Shown: positions 28,891-36,431, counted from the first letter of the stretch. The stretch: 38,047 nucleotides of DNA from Aggregatibacter actinomycetemcomitans (GCA_017160915.1 JACAWG010000053.1:20770-58816); one strand, 5' to 3'. Made by a program: numbers and translations. The notes: a model not told the origin generated them from the sequence alone.

Positions 28891-29604
28891 ATGAGCTGGA
28901 TAAGCGAACACATCAAGAACCCGATAGCGTCGGTGATCGTGGGCGGCGAATACGCCTCGCCGGAAGCGATGGTGGATTCTTCGCTGCTGCTGATGCACCT
29001 GATAATGGGCGCGTTCGGCAGTCTGCAGGCGGCGACGAGCAATGACAACGGCAGTGCGCTCGCCAATTTCATCATGGCCAGCGGGGTGGCGCAGGGGGCG
29101 CCGGCGGTAGTGGCGGGGGCGTTGCTGCTGCTGAACGAAATCGCACTGTCGCTGGCGATACTGACGGCGCCGGCGTTCATCCTGTGTTTGCTGTATGATC
29201 CGACCAAGCAGTATTTCCAAGGGTGGCTGAAGTTCTTTTTAGGTTCGCTGTTGACGATGGCGGTGCTGTCGGTGATGGTAACGATAGGGTTGAAGGTGAT
29301 GCTGGTGCATGCGACGAAGGTTTTGGGCGAGTACGGGGTCGGCGCGGCGATGGCGGGATCGGCATCGCAAGACCGTCCGGGCATTGCGCAGATTACGATC
29401 ATGCAGGGTGGTTTGGGGCTGATGATGAGCACGCTGATGATAACGGCGCCGCTGCTGGTGGGGAATCTGATCGGGTCGTCGTTGGGGTTCAATACTTATA
29501 ACCCGCTGCAAGGCGGAAACAGCCCGACCAATTCGGATGGGTCGCCTAGGGTGAATAAGAATAGACAGCAGAATGATAATGATAAAAATGGACAACTTCA
29601 ATAA
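28891..29604 (+). CDS. VirB6/TrbL-like T4SS membrane protein, probably N-terminally truncated
   Basis: A 237-residue hydrophobic protein resembling VirB6/TrbL, the polytopic inner-membrane component of type IV secretion systems. About four to five membrane segments are visible, around 29-47, 62-110, 113-142 and 160-185. The family-like PTKQYFQGWLKFFLGSLLTM loop is present, followed by a polar Asn/Asp/Gln-rich tail. VirB6 proteins usually have extra N-terminal membrane helices; here the frame is closed by TAG at 28876, so the N-terminus seems lost. There is no convincing Shine-Dalgarno. GC is clearly higher than in flanking genes. No other T4SS gene is in the window. A DUF4189-like gene follows, coupled. 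Confidence 0.6.
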   Translation: MSWISEHIKNPIASVIVGGEYASPEAMVDSSLLLMHLIMGAFGSLQAATSNDNGSALANFIMASGVAQGAPAVVAGALLLLNEIALSLAILTAPAFILCLLYDPTKQYFQGWLKFFLGSLLTMAVLSVMVTIGLKVMLVHATKVLGEYGVGAAMAGSASQDRPGIAQITIMQGGLGLMMSTLMITAPLLVGNLIGSSLGFNTYNPLQGGNSPTNSDGSPRVNKNRQQNDNDKNGQLQ

Positions 29605-29613
29605 GGGCATGAA

Positions 29614-30126
29614 ATGAAAAAAATATTTTTAATTATTGCATTGTTTTTATCTAATTCTTTATCTTATGCTAACGAAATGAATAATCCGTGTGTTTATCAT
29701 CCTAATTTACCAGGGTGTGCTGGAAATAACCGCGCCATCGGACAAAGCAACCGCGTTGTTAATATACCTGATCGTTGGGGAGCGATATATCTGAACCCTG
29801 CAAATGCAGCAATAGGTTATTCTGAAAATAATACGGAAGGTTATCGTTCGGCTAATAAAGAAGCACTAGCAAATTGCATTAAAGCAGGGGGGGGGAATCC
29901 TATAGGAAAAAGTGGGAAGGGATGCCAATTGATAACACAATATCGTAATACATGTGGTGCGATTGCGATAGGTGGAGTTGTTGGAAATGGAGGATATGGG
30001 ACTTCAACCGATATGGATGTTCGCAGAGCGGAAAAAGGTGCTTTGTTAGAATGCAGTAAGCATTCCAATGAATGTACCATTCGTTATTCAGGCTGTTCCC
30101 GTCACCCCGACTACCTTCGTTACTAA
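29614..30126 (+). CDS. Secreted DUF4189-type protein with poly-G tract
   Basis: A 170-residue protein with a standard signal peptide (MKKIFLIIALFLSNSLSYA, cleavage after about residue 19). It is probably periplasmic or exported. The mature part has NNPCVYHPNLPGCAGN, then WGAIYLNPANAAIGYSENN and cysteines in CGAIAIGG and CTIRYSGCS, consistent with the DUF4189 family of small Cys-containing secreted proteins. The biochemical function is unknown. It starts 9 nt after the VirB6-like stop, with TAAGGG overlapping that stop, so translation is likely coupled. Nine consecutive G encode Gly92-Gly94 and could switch expression. GC is lower than in the upstream gene. Confidence 0.7.
   Translation: MKKIFLIIALFLSNSLSYANEMNNPCVYHPNLPGCAGNNRAIGQSNRVVNIPDRWGAIYLNPANAAIGYSENNTEGYRSANKEALANCIKAGGGNPIGKSGKGCQLITQYRNTCGAIAIGGVVGNGGYGTSTDMDVRRAEKGALLECSKHSNECTIRYSGCSRHPDYLRY
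29887..29895 (+). repeat. Nine-G homopolymer in the DUF4189-type coding sequence
   Basis: Nine consecutive G bases encode Gly-Gly-Gly at residues 92-94. One extra G gives a stop 17 codons after the tract, and one fewer gives TAG within three codons. Both truncate the protein near its middle. Poly-G tracts of this length are classic slipped-strand phase-variation sites in Neisseria and relatives. Confidence 0.8.
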
Positions 30127-30134
30127 ATGATTTT

Positions 30135-30144
30135 TTCAGACGGC
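30135..30144 (-). repeat. Exact neisserial DNA uptake sequence (DUS)
   Basis: TTCAGACGGC is the reverse complement of the 10-bp Neisseria uptake sequence GCCGTCTGAA. It starts nine bases after the stop of the DUF4189-type gene, a usual place for DUS in Neisseriaceae. The two extra bases of the 12-mer form do not match. It is the only 10-mer match I saw in the window. Confidence 0.75.
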
Positions 30145-30205
30145 CCCCACGATAGCGCGCGTCTCCTGACGCGTGTTTATTTTTAGGTATCGGGGACACG
30201 CGTCA
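30145..30205. repeat. Palindromic repeat with 10-bp inverted arms
   Basis: The unit opens CCCCACGATAGCG (30145-30157), repeated at 30957-30969. Within it TGACGCGTGT (30167-30176) and ACACGCGTCA (30196-30205) are perfect inverted arms around 19 nt. It resembles a small dispersed element and may also terminate the DUF4189-type transcript. It marks the right edge of the foreign segment. Confidence 0.6.
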
Positions 30206-30431
30206 ACCTCATATATTTTATTTAAAAGTGCGATTATTTTCCCCATCGTTTTTCAGTACCACAACGGTTTGAAAAAATACAATGGCGACGTGAAAATGAG
30301 TTATGGAAATTGAAAGTCTTTCAATTAAAGTGTGCGTTTTAACTTATGGATACATGGATACCTAAGTGGCGTTAGCTGTCTTTGCGCTCCGGGGAACTGG
30401 TTTAAAGGTTTATGTTGTTTGGTATTCTTTT
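30206..30431 (+). other. Gap upstream of the RDD gene with possible gene remnant
   Basis: AT-rich sequence with no complete gene. An open stretch of 38 codons without ATG runs from 30226 to the TAA at 30340-30342. Its translation (containing PHRFSVPQRFEKIQWRREN) looks protein-like but was not recognised. A degenerate uptake signal, AAAAGTGCGATT, is near 30225. From 30366 a frame with GTG leads into the RDD protein, but no clear ribosome site or promoter was found. Confidence 0.35.
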
Positions 30432-30932
30432 ATGTTAGTTGAAAATCCGCGTAAAAAGAAACATCAAGATTCGTTATTCACCCAAATTCAAGTGAAGGAA
30501 ATTGATCCTTTAACTTTACGTATCGCCACACCTTTTCGGCGAATTGCGGCAACACTATTAAATGTGCTTTTGCCTTTTACTTTTTTTGCCATCGCGGTTA
30601 TTTATAACAAGACTCACCGACAAATCGGTGATGTATTTATTTTATGCATACCGATTTGGTTTATTATGCAATTTTTTCTTATGCTATTTTTACGCCAAAC
30701 TTTTGGTAAATGGGTGATGAAAATCAAAGTGGTAGATAGTCAAAGTAGAAAAAAAATTTCATTTTGTCGTTATTTATTGCGTGAATTCATCGGCATTATT
30801 CTTTATACCGTCTTCCCGCTTACTATTCTTATCGACACTATCGTCTTACTTAAAAGCGGTGAACTGAATACTTTTAGTCGCAGTATCATTTCTTCAACGG
30901 TAGTCAGTACGCATTTAACCAACGATACATAA
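30432..30932 (+). CDS. RDD-type membrane protein, divergent
   Basis: A 166-residue protein with three predicted membrane segments (about 34-55, 65-85 and 115-135). The opening PFRRIAATLLNVLLPF matches the RDD-family pattern RRxAAxLhD, except that Asn replaces the usual Asp. FGKWVMKIKVVDSQSRKKISF fits the second RDD motif (GK-h-h-h-x-h-x-V-V-D). The function is unknown; some RDD proteins are ion antiporters. The frame extends to GTG at 30366, but ATG at 30432 gives more typical length; neither has a good ribosome site. AT-rich, lying between two copies of a 13-bp repeat. Confidence 0.6.
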   Translation: MLVENPRKKKHQDSLFTQIQVKEIDPLTLRIATPFRRIAATLLNVLLPFTFFAIAVIYNKTHRQIGDVFILCIPIWFIMQFFLMLFLRQTFGKWVMKIKVVDSQSRKKISFCRYLLREFIGIILYTVFPLTILIDTIVLLKSGELNTFSRSIISSTVVSTHLTNDT

Positions 30933-30956
30933 AAATGAGTGTTATGTATTATAATG

Positions 30957-30992
30957 CCCCACGATAGCGTGGACGTTTTAACCATCAACGTC
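30957..30992. terminator. Repeat copy with two hairpins at convergent gene ends
   Basis: CCCCACGATAGCG (30957-30969) repeats the motif at 30145. CCACG/CGTGG (30959-30963, 30968-30972) and GACGTT/AACGTC (30972-30977, 30987-30992) form consecutive hairpins that reach into the stop codon of the pabC-like gene. The position between convergent genes suggests a terminator, though T tracts are short. Confidence 0.5.
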
Positions 30993-31578
30993 AATCATCC
31001 AACCCATTCAACGCATTAATCAATCTCACTTCCTCAAACAAATGCAAATCCGTGGCTAAAATCGACCGCACTTTTATGCGCCCTTGGGCGAGTAATGCTG
31101 CCCGTTGGGTGCCTTCGAGTAGGGGAGTGTCGGGGGTGAACCATTGGGTGTTTTGGCGGAAGATGAGGTTGCCGATGGAACAATCGGTGACGTAGCCGTT
31201 TTTGATAATCATGATTTCGTCGCAGTCGCCTTTTTGTGCGAGCAGATCGTTTAACAAAGTGCGGTCGGCATATTTTAATCCGTAGTCAATGTGGTCGCAG
31301 ACGATCGGCTTAAAAGTGCGGTAGGTTTTGCGCGTGTAAGGAAAATAACGGCAAAGGATTTGCTCGGCGTTGTAATCGATTCGGCAGCGAATCAGCGGTT
31401 CGGCGCGCAATGCTGTCGGCACCTGAATCTGTTCGGCAAGTTGAAAAACGTTTGGAAAAACGACCGCACTTTTGCCGTAAAACGCCTGCAAACTGCGTTC
31501 GTAGCGTTGTTGATGACGTTCGATGTTGCGAACTTTGCCTTGTGTTATGGCAAGGGTTTCAAATAGGGGAAATTCCAT
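30991..31578 (-). CDS. Class IV aminotransferase-fold protein, aminodeoxychorismate lyase-like
   Basis: A short PLP-fold protein, probably the lyase that converts 4-amino-4-deoxychorismate to 4-aminobenzoate and pyruvate in folate synthesis. The 195-residue chain keeps the PLP lysine segment DYGLKYADRTLLND, then DEIMIIKNGYVTDCSIGNLIF and the phosphate-binding TPLLEGTQRAALL. Usual PabC proteins are about 270 residues; parts of the N-terminal domain are compact here. H. influenzae has a similar short form (HI_1169). It begins 2 nt after pabB ends, so the two are cotranscribed. Three uptake signals lie inside the gene. Confidence 0.8.
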   Translation of the reverse strand: MEFPLFETLAITQGKVRNIERHQQRYERSLQAFYGKSAVVFPNVFQLAEQIQVPTALRAEPLIRCRIDYNAEQILCRYFPYTRKTYRTFKPIVCDHIDYGLKYADRTLLNDLLAQKGDCDEIMIIKNGYVTDCSIGNLIFRQNTQWFTPDTPLLEGTQRAALLAQGRIKVRSILATDLHLFEEVRLINALNGLDD

Positions 31579-31580
31579 GA

Positions 31581-32555
31581 TTAACCTCGTTGTAACGGCA
31601 CATACACTTTTTGAATCAGCTCGCGATATTCTTCCTGCGCATCACTTTGAATGGTAATGCCGCCACCGCTGCGGAAGAATAACCCTTTTCCCGTCTGTTC
31701 GATAAAACGAATTGCCACCGCACTTTGCAGCGATTCACCGTCAAAAATGCCGAAAATCCCTGTGTAATAGCCGCGCGGTTGCTGTTCCGCCTGTTGAATG
31801 ATTTGCACGGTTTTTTCTTTCGGCGCACCGCTGATGGAGCCCGCCGGCAGTAAGTTGGCGAGGATAGAACCAATCTGCCCCTGCCGGTTTTCCTCCACTT
31901 CGCCGCAGATTTCCGAGCTGGTTTGCAAAATCGCGCCTTGCTCCGTTTGGATTTCTTCCACATAACGAAAACGCGTCACCTGAATATTTTTCGCCACCGT
32001 GGCTAAATCGTTGCGCATTAAATCCACGATGGTGTAATGCTCCCGCTGTTCTTTGGGATTATTGAGCAAAAGGGTTTGCGCGTCGGGCAGGGTAGCATCA
32101 ATGGTGCCTTTCATGGGATAAGTAAAAATACGGTTGTCGCGTACATTCACAAAACATTCGGGCGAGAAGCAAACGAACTGATCCTTGAATAACAATTTAT
32201 ATTTCGCCCGGCTTTGCCAAAACAGTTGGCGCAGAGAATAATTGGTTTCAATGGGCGTCGGGTAGGTGAGATTCAGCAAATACGAATTGCCGAAATGCAA
32301 TTCCCGCTGCACTAACTCAAATCCCGGTTGATACGCCGTAAAATCCATGGGCTTCTTGTGTAAGCAAAAGGCTTCGGGGGTGGCTTCCTGCCAATTTACG
32401 TTGGTATAGCCCGGAAATTGCACGAAAATGCTTTGTTCTGCCGTTTCATTTAATGGGCAGAGTATCGGTTTTTGTTGTTCAAAATCGATTAGAAAGAAGA
32501 AAGGCGTTTTTGTTTTGCCAAATCGGTTCGCCAGTTGAATAAAATCTTGCCACAT
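31581..32555 (-). CDS. pabB: Aminodeoxychorismate synthase component I
   Basis: Chorismate-binding enzyme that, with ammonia from the glutaminase subunit, makes 4-amino-4-deoxychorismate for folate. The 324-residue protein is the short PabB form without a full N-terminal domain. Chorismate-enzyme motifs are clear: FSPECFVNVRDNRIFTYPMKGT, HYTIVDLMRNDLATVAKN, LPAGSISGAPKEKT, GYYTGIFGIFDG and FRSGGGITIQSD. The PIKGT-like signature with Lys (PMKGT) is typical of PabB rather than TrpE. ATG at 32555 is preferred over TTG at 32582. It is divergent from pabA and upstream of the lyase-like gene. Confidence 0.9.
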   Translation of the reverse strand: MWQDFIQLANRFGKTKTPFFFLIDFEQQKPILCPLNETAEQSIFVQFPGYTNVNWQEATPEAFCLHKKPMDFTAYQPGFELVQRELHFGNSYLLNLTYPTPIETNYSLRQLFWQSRAKYKLLFKDQFVCFSPECFVNVRDNRIFTYPMKGTIDATLPDAQTLLLNNPKEQREHYTIVDLMRNDLATVAKNIQVTRFRYVEEIQTEQGAILQTSSEICGEVEENRQGQIGSILANLLPAGSISGAPKEKTVQIIQQAEQQPRGYYTGIFGIFDGESLQSAVAIRFIEQTGKGLFFRSGGGITIQSDAQEEYRELIQKVYVPLQRG

Positions 32556-32658
32556 AACGGTATCTCGTGAAAAAAACGGCAAAAATTTTAGCCTAAATCG
32601 GCGTAAAATTATATACTTTCGCGCCTATGTGACGCGCCTGTCTGCCGAGAGAGAATTT

Positions 32659-33225
32659 ATGTCTTTACTGATTATTAACAACCACGATTCTTTTACTTTC
32701 AATTTAGTGGATTTAATCCGCCGTTTGGACGTGCCGTTTCAGGTGGTGAATGTGGAAGACTTGGATTTGGACGCGGTGGACAATTTCTCTCATTTGCTTA
32801 TTTCGCCCGGCCCCGATGTGCCGCGTGCATATCCGCAATTATTTGCCTTGTTGGAACGTTATCATCAACGCAAATCCATTCTCGGCGTATGTTTGGGGCA
32901 TCAAATGTTATGCGAATTTTTCGGCGCGGCGTTATATAACCTGCCGTCGCCCCGCCACGGGCAGGCAACGTCGTTGCACTTTGTGTCGGATTCCCCGTTA
33001 TTCAAAAATTTGCCGCCAACTTTTCAAATCGGTTTATATCATTCCTGGGCAGTGAGCGAGGCGCATTTCCCCGCACAATTACAGATTACCGCCCGTTGTA
33101 GCGATAACATCATCATGGCAATGCAACACAAAACCCTGCCTATTTACGGCGTGCAGTTTCATCCCGAATCCTACATTTCCGAATACGGTGAGCAGATTTT
33201 ACAAAACTGGTTACAGGCATCATAA
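32659..33225 (+). CDS. pabA: Glutamine amidotransferase subunit of aminodeoxychorismate synthase
   Basis: Class I glutaminase of the TrpG/PabA type that supplies ammonia to PabB. The 188-residue protein has INNHDSFTFNLVDL at the N-terminus, the oxyanion segment ISPGPDVPRAYP, the nucleophile Cys78 in GVCLGHQM, and His168/Glu170 in VQFHPESY. The pairing with divergent pabB favours folate over tryptophan synthesis, since no trp genes are nearby. ATG at 32659 follows GAGAGAG. The 103-bp divergent gap must hold both promoters, but no clear pair was picked. Confidence 0.88.
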   Translation: MSLLIINNHDSFTFNLVDLIRRLDVPFQVVNVEDLDLDAVDNFSHLLISPGPDVPRAYPQLFALLERYHQRKSILGVCLGHQMLCEFFGAALYNLPSPRHGQATSLHFVSDSPLFKNLPPTFQIGLYHSWAVSEAHFPAQLQITARCSDNIIMAMQHKTLPIYGVQFHPESYISEYGEQILQNWLQAS

Positions 33226-33394
33226 ATTCTTGAGCAAAAAGTGCGGTGGTTTTTCTCAGCGTTTTTTAGATCGGGATCACACAAATCACAAAAATCCCGC
33301 CATTCCCTTGTTTTTCATCAACGGCTTCTTTAAGGTTATGAATCGCATTCAGCATTTATTACGCATGATTTGTTACGCACAAAAGGAGTTTTTG

Positions 33395-34339
33395 ATGAAT
33401 ATTGTTTTTCTAGATCGCACCGGCATTCCCGCCAGCCACGACATCCCACGTCCGAGCTTCCCGCATACCTGGACGGAATATGACCGCACGTTACCGGAAG
33501 AAACCTTTGAACGCGCCAAAGAGGCCGACATCGTGGTGACCAGCAAAGTGGTGTTCGATCGCGATCTCCTCAGCCGCTTGCCGAAATTAAAACTCATCGC
33601 CATCACCGCCACCGGCACCAATAACATTGATTTGGAGGCAGCGAAAGATTTAGGCATCGCCGTGAAGAACGTCACCGGTTATTCCAGCGTCACCGTGCCG
33701 GAACACGTTTTGGGCATGATTTTTGCGCTGAAACATAGTTTGATGAGCTATCACCGCGATCAAGTCACTTCCGATCGTTGGGCGACCTGCGGACAATTTT
33801 GCTACACCGATTACCCGATTACCGATGTGCGCGGCGCAACCCTCGGCGTATTCGGCAAAGGCAATATCGGTACGGAAATTGGGCGCTTGGCGCAGTTGTT
33901 AGGCATGAAGGTATTGTATGCGGAACACAAAGGCGCCGACCGAATTCGTGACGGCTACACCGAGTTTGAAACCGTGCTGAAACAGGCGGACATTGTGACG
34001 CTCCATTGTCCGCTCACCGACACCACCAAAAATCTTATTAACGCCGACACTTTGGCATTAATGAAACCGACGGCGTATTTAATTAACACCGGTCGTGGTC
34101 CGTTGGTGGATGAAAGCGCCTTATTGGCTGCCCTGGAAAGCGGCAAAATCGCCGGGGCGGCGTTGGACGTGTTGGTGAAAGAACCGCCGGAAAAAGACAA
34201 TCCGCTTATTCAGGCGGCAAAACGCTTACCGAATCTTTTACTGACCCCGCACGTTGCCTGGGCAAGCGATTCCGCCGTTACCACGTTGGTGAATAAAGTG
34301 GCGCAAAATATCGAAGATTTTGTGGCGAACGGTAAGTAA
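33395..34339 (+). CDS. hprA: D-2-hydroxyacid dehydrogenase, glycerate dehydrogenase-like
   Basis: NAD-dependent D-isomer 2-hydroxyacid dehydrogenase, probably reducing hydroxypyruvate or glyoxylate in the cytoplasm. The 314-residue protein has the dinucleotide site GVFGKGNIGTEIG in the middle, a catalytic Arg in LINTGRGPLVDES, Glu in VKEPPEKDNPL and His in LLTPHVAWAS. VTSKVVFDRDLL and ITATGTNNIDLEAA are typical of the substrate domain. The frame is open 69 codons upstream, but that extension overlaps pabA and lacks similarity. ATG at 33395 follows AAAGGAG. The substrate is inferred from family only; it resembles HI_1556. Confidence 0.82.
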   Translation: MNIVFLDRTGIPASHDIPRPSFPHTWTEYDRTLPEETFERAKEADIVVTSKVVFDRDLLSRLPKLKLIAITATGTNNIDLEAAKDLGIAVKNVTGYSSVTVPEHVLGMIFALKHSLMSYHRDQVTSDRWATCGQFCYTDYPITDVRGATLGVFGKGNIGTEIGRLAQLLGMKVLYAEHKGADRIRDGYTEFETVLKQADIVTLHCPLTDTTKNLINADTLALMKPTAYLINTGRGPLVDESALLAALESGKIAGAALDVLVKEPPEKDNPLIQAAKRLPNLLLTPHVAWASDSAVTTLVNKVAQNIEDFVANGK

Positions 34340-34352
34340 TTTCCGCGTCCTG

Positions 34353-34381
34353 TGCTATGATACGGCGCCGAAAAGGGCGCC
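34353..34381 (+). promoter_or_regulatory. Extended -10 and leader hairpin before the TonB receptor
   Basis: TGCTATGAT (34353-34361) is an extended -10. GGCGCC (34364-34369) and GGCGCC (34376-34381) then form a 6-bp hairpin in the short leader. The whole gap is 87 bp, too short for a cobalamin riboswitch, and no B12-box sequence is visible. Confidence 0.4.
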
Positions 34382-34426
34382 ATATTTTATGGTAAATCTC
34401 ACTTTTAAACTTGAAGACAACGCAAA

Positions 34427-36361
34427 ATGAAGAAAAATCTGATCACAACTGCAATTTTATTCAGCCTTCCTGCCGTCGCTTTCGCCGATGAAACGGAAAA
34501 AACGGAATTATCGCCAATCCATGTTTATTCCGCCTACGCCACGCCGGTCAACCAAGACCAAACCGCTTCCTCCGTCACCGTCCTCACCGAAAAAGATTTC
34601 GCACAGCGCAACGCCACTTATGTGAGCGATGTATTGAAAACCGTGCCGGGTGTGGCAATCAGCGCGAGTGGGGGACGTGGCACATTGACTAATGTTTATC
34701 TGCGCGGTGCAGATGCTAACCACACGGCGGTGATTATTGACGGCGTGAAAGTGAATCCGGTGAGCGGCTATGGTTTTGATTTCGGCGGATTGAGTTTAAG
34801 CAATATTGATCGCATTGAAGTGTTACGTGGCGAACAATCCGCGCTTTGGGGCAGCGATGCCATGGGCGGCGTGATTTACATCACCACCAAAAGCGGCTTG
34901 TATAAAGATAAACCCTTTAACGTAGATTTTGATTTCGGCGCAGGATCGCACCGCACTTTTGATGGCTCCGCAACGGTTTCCGGCTATAACGACGGCTTTT
35001 ATTATGCTTTACACGGAGATAGCTACCGCACAAGAGGAATTTCCGCCTTAAGTAAAAATACCTTTAACTACACCGCAGAAGACGGCACGCTTGTTTCTGT
35101 CGGCGGAGCAAAAGAAAAAGATAAATTCCATCGCGATAATACCTCATTACGTTTTGGTTATGATGACAACCAAAAAGGTATCGAGTTATTAAGCTCGCAT
35201 TCTTCTCAAACGGCACATTTTGATAATAGCCTCACAGATGAAAACGGACATTACACCCGCACCCGTGAAACCTTGTTTAAATTAGGCGGTTATTGGGGAA
35301 ATGCACAGGATTTATTTAAACATAAGGCAAGTATCAGCCACATTAAAACCGACAGCGATACCACCGGCATGGCAAGTGCTTATGATGCGAAAAAACTGAA
35401 TGCCAATTATCAATTGGATATTAACTTTGATCGCGAAGGACCGATTACTCAAGGCTTAAGCCTGTTGGGCGAGTATCAAAAAAATACCTATAATTCGAGT
35501 TATTTCCTTACCAATGAGAAAAAACTGACAGAAAAAAGTATCGCCACAGAATATCGCCTCTTCAGCGAGCAGGATCATAGCCTGGCATTAAGTGGTCGTT
35601 ATATTAATAGCTCCGAATACGATAATTCTTTCACCGGGCGTATTTCCGGTGCCTATCGCTTATCACCGAATTTTAAAACGCACGCCAGTTTCGGCTCTGC
35701 CGTTCAAAATCCGACGATTACCGAATACTTCGGCTACAACGGCAGTTATATCGGCAATCCGAATTTAAAACCGGAAAAAAGCCGTGGCGGCGATATCGGC
35801 TTGCTCATTGAAACAGCGGATAAATCCCATAGTTTGGATGTCACGTATTTTTCCCGTCGCGTGCAGAATTTTATTTCTACGGAATATCAAGGAAACTGGC
35901 CGAATATCGTTTCTCGTGCGATTAATCTTGATGGGAAAAGCAAAATTAAAGGCGTTGAAGTGGCTTATAACGGCAAATTAACCGATGAGTTAACCGCGTA
36001 TGCCAACTACACCTATACCCAAACGAAAGATAGCCAAGGTATGCAATTAGCCCGCCGCCCGAAACATACTGCAAATGCGGGTCTGGCATATCAAATTACG
36101 GAGAAACTGGGTTCGGACGCCAATGTCTCTTATGTTGGTAAACGTATGGATAATTACTATGAAAGCGTGCCGCCATACGCAACAAGAAAGGTTAAATTGC
36201 CTTCATATACCTTAGTCAATTTGGGTGTGAACTACCAACTTCTTCCAAACCTTAACATTTACGCAAACTTAAACAACGTATTTGATAAGAAATACGAAAA
36301 TGTGCTTGGCTACGGTCAAGACGGTCGTAATGTTTATGTCGGATTGAAAGGTTCGTTCTAA
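34427..36361 (+). CDS. btuB: TonB-dependent outer-membrane receptor, BtuB-like
   Basis: A 644-residue outer-membrane receptor resembling the vitamin B12 receptor. It has a signal peptide (MKKNLITTAILFSLPAVAFA), a TonB-box region (ELSPIHVYSAY) and a plug domain of about 45-150. Plug motifs include VSDVLKTVPGVAI, TNVYLRGADANHTAVIIDGVKV and RIEVLRGEQSALWGSDAMGGV. A 22-strand-type barrel ends with GRNVYVGLKGSF and terminal Phe. NPNLKPEKSRGGDIG is the conserved barrel segment of the family. A BtuF-like gene follows, supporting cobalamin or a related corrinoid as ligand, though haem or siderophore cannot be excluded. An uptake signal lies near 34951. Confidence 0.75.
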   Translation: MKKNLITTAILFSLPAVAFADETEKTELSPIHVYSAYATPVNQDQTASSVTVLTEKDFAQRNATYVSDVLKTVPGVAISASGGRGTLTNVYLRGADANHTAVIIDGVKVNPVSGYGFDFGGLSLSNIDRIEVLRGEQSALWGSDAMGGVIYITTKSGLYKDKPFNVDFDFGAGSHRTFDGSATVSGYNDGFYYALHGDSYRTRGISALSKNTFNYTAEDGTLVSVGGAKEKDKFHRDNTSLRFGYDDNQKGIELLSSHSSQTAHFDNSLTDENGHYTRTRETLFKLGGYWGNAQDLFKHKASISHIKTDSDTTGMASAYDAKKLNANYQLDINFDREGPITQGLSLLGEYQKNTYNSSYFLTNEKKLTEKSIATEYRLFSEQDHSLALSGRYINSSEYDNSFTGRISGAYRLSPNFKTHASFGSAVQNPTITEYFGYNGSYIGNPNLKPEKSRGGDIGLLIETADKSHSLDVTYFSRRVQNFISTEYQGNWPNIVSRAINLDGKSKIKGVEVAYNGKLTDELTAYANYTYTQTKDSQGMQLARRPKHTANAGLAYQITEKLGSDANVSYVGKRMDNYYESVPPYATRKVKLPSYTLVNLGVNYQLLPNLNIYANLNNVFDKKYENVLGYGQDGRNVYVGLKGSF

Positions 36362-36363
36362 TC

Positions 36364-36427
36364 GTAGGGTGGGACTTGTCCCACCTTTTTTACGTAGATT
36401 AAGTCGGTGGGATAACTCCCACCCTAC
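36364..36427. repeat. 64-bp inverted-repeat element filling the btuB-btuF gap
   Basis: Perfect 11-bp terminal inverted repeats GTAGGGTGGGA (36364-36374) and TCCCACCCTAC (36417-36427) bound the element. Inner palindromes GGGACTTGTCCC and GGTGGGATAACTCCCACC add hairpins. It begins two bases after the btuB stop and ends four bases before the btuF ATG, so it forms nearly the whole intergenic region. It resembles a miniature dispersed element. Confidence 0.8.
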
Positions 36428-36431
36428 CAAA

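Noticed and set aside
28875-29492. Long minus-strand open frame opposite the VirB6-like gene
   Set aside because: Its composition is what an antisense shadow of GC-rich coding gives, with Ser/Pro/Ala-rich text and no recognisable motif; the plus strand has membrane segments and a coupled partner.
30226-30342. Separate small gene upstream of the RDD protein
   Set aside because: No ATG or ribosome site and no recognisable family; noted only as a possible remnant.
33188-33394. N-terminal extension of the hydroxyacid dehydrogenase
   Set aside because: It overlaps pabA, contains an uptake signal, and the internal ATG has an excellent AAAGGAG site and family-like start.
34340-34426. Cobalamin riboswitch before the btuB-like gene
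   Set aside because: The gap is only 87 bp and no B12-box sequence is visible.
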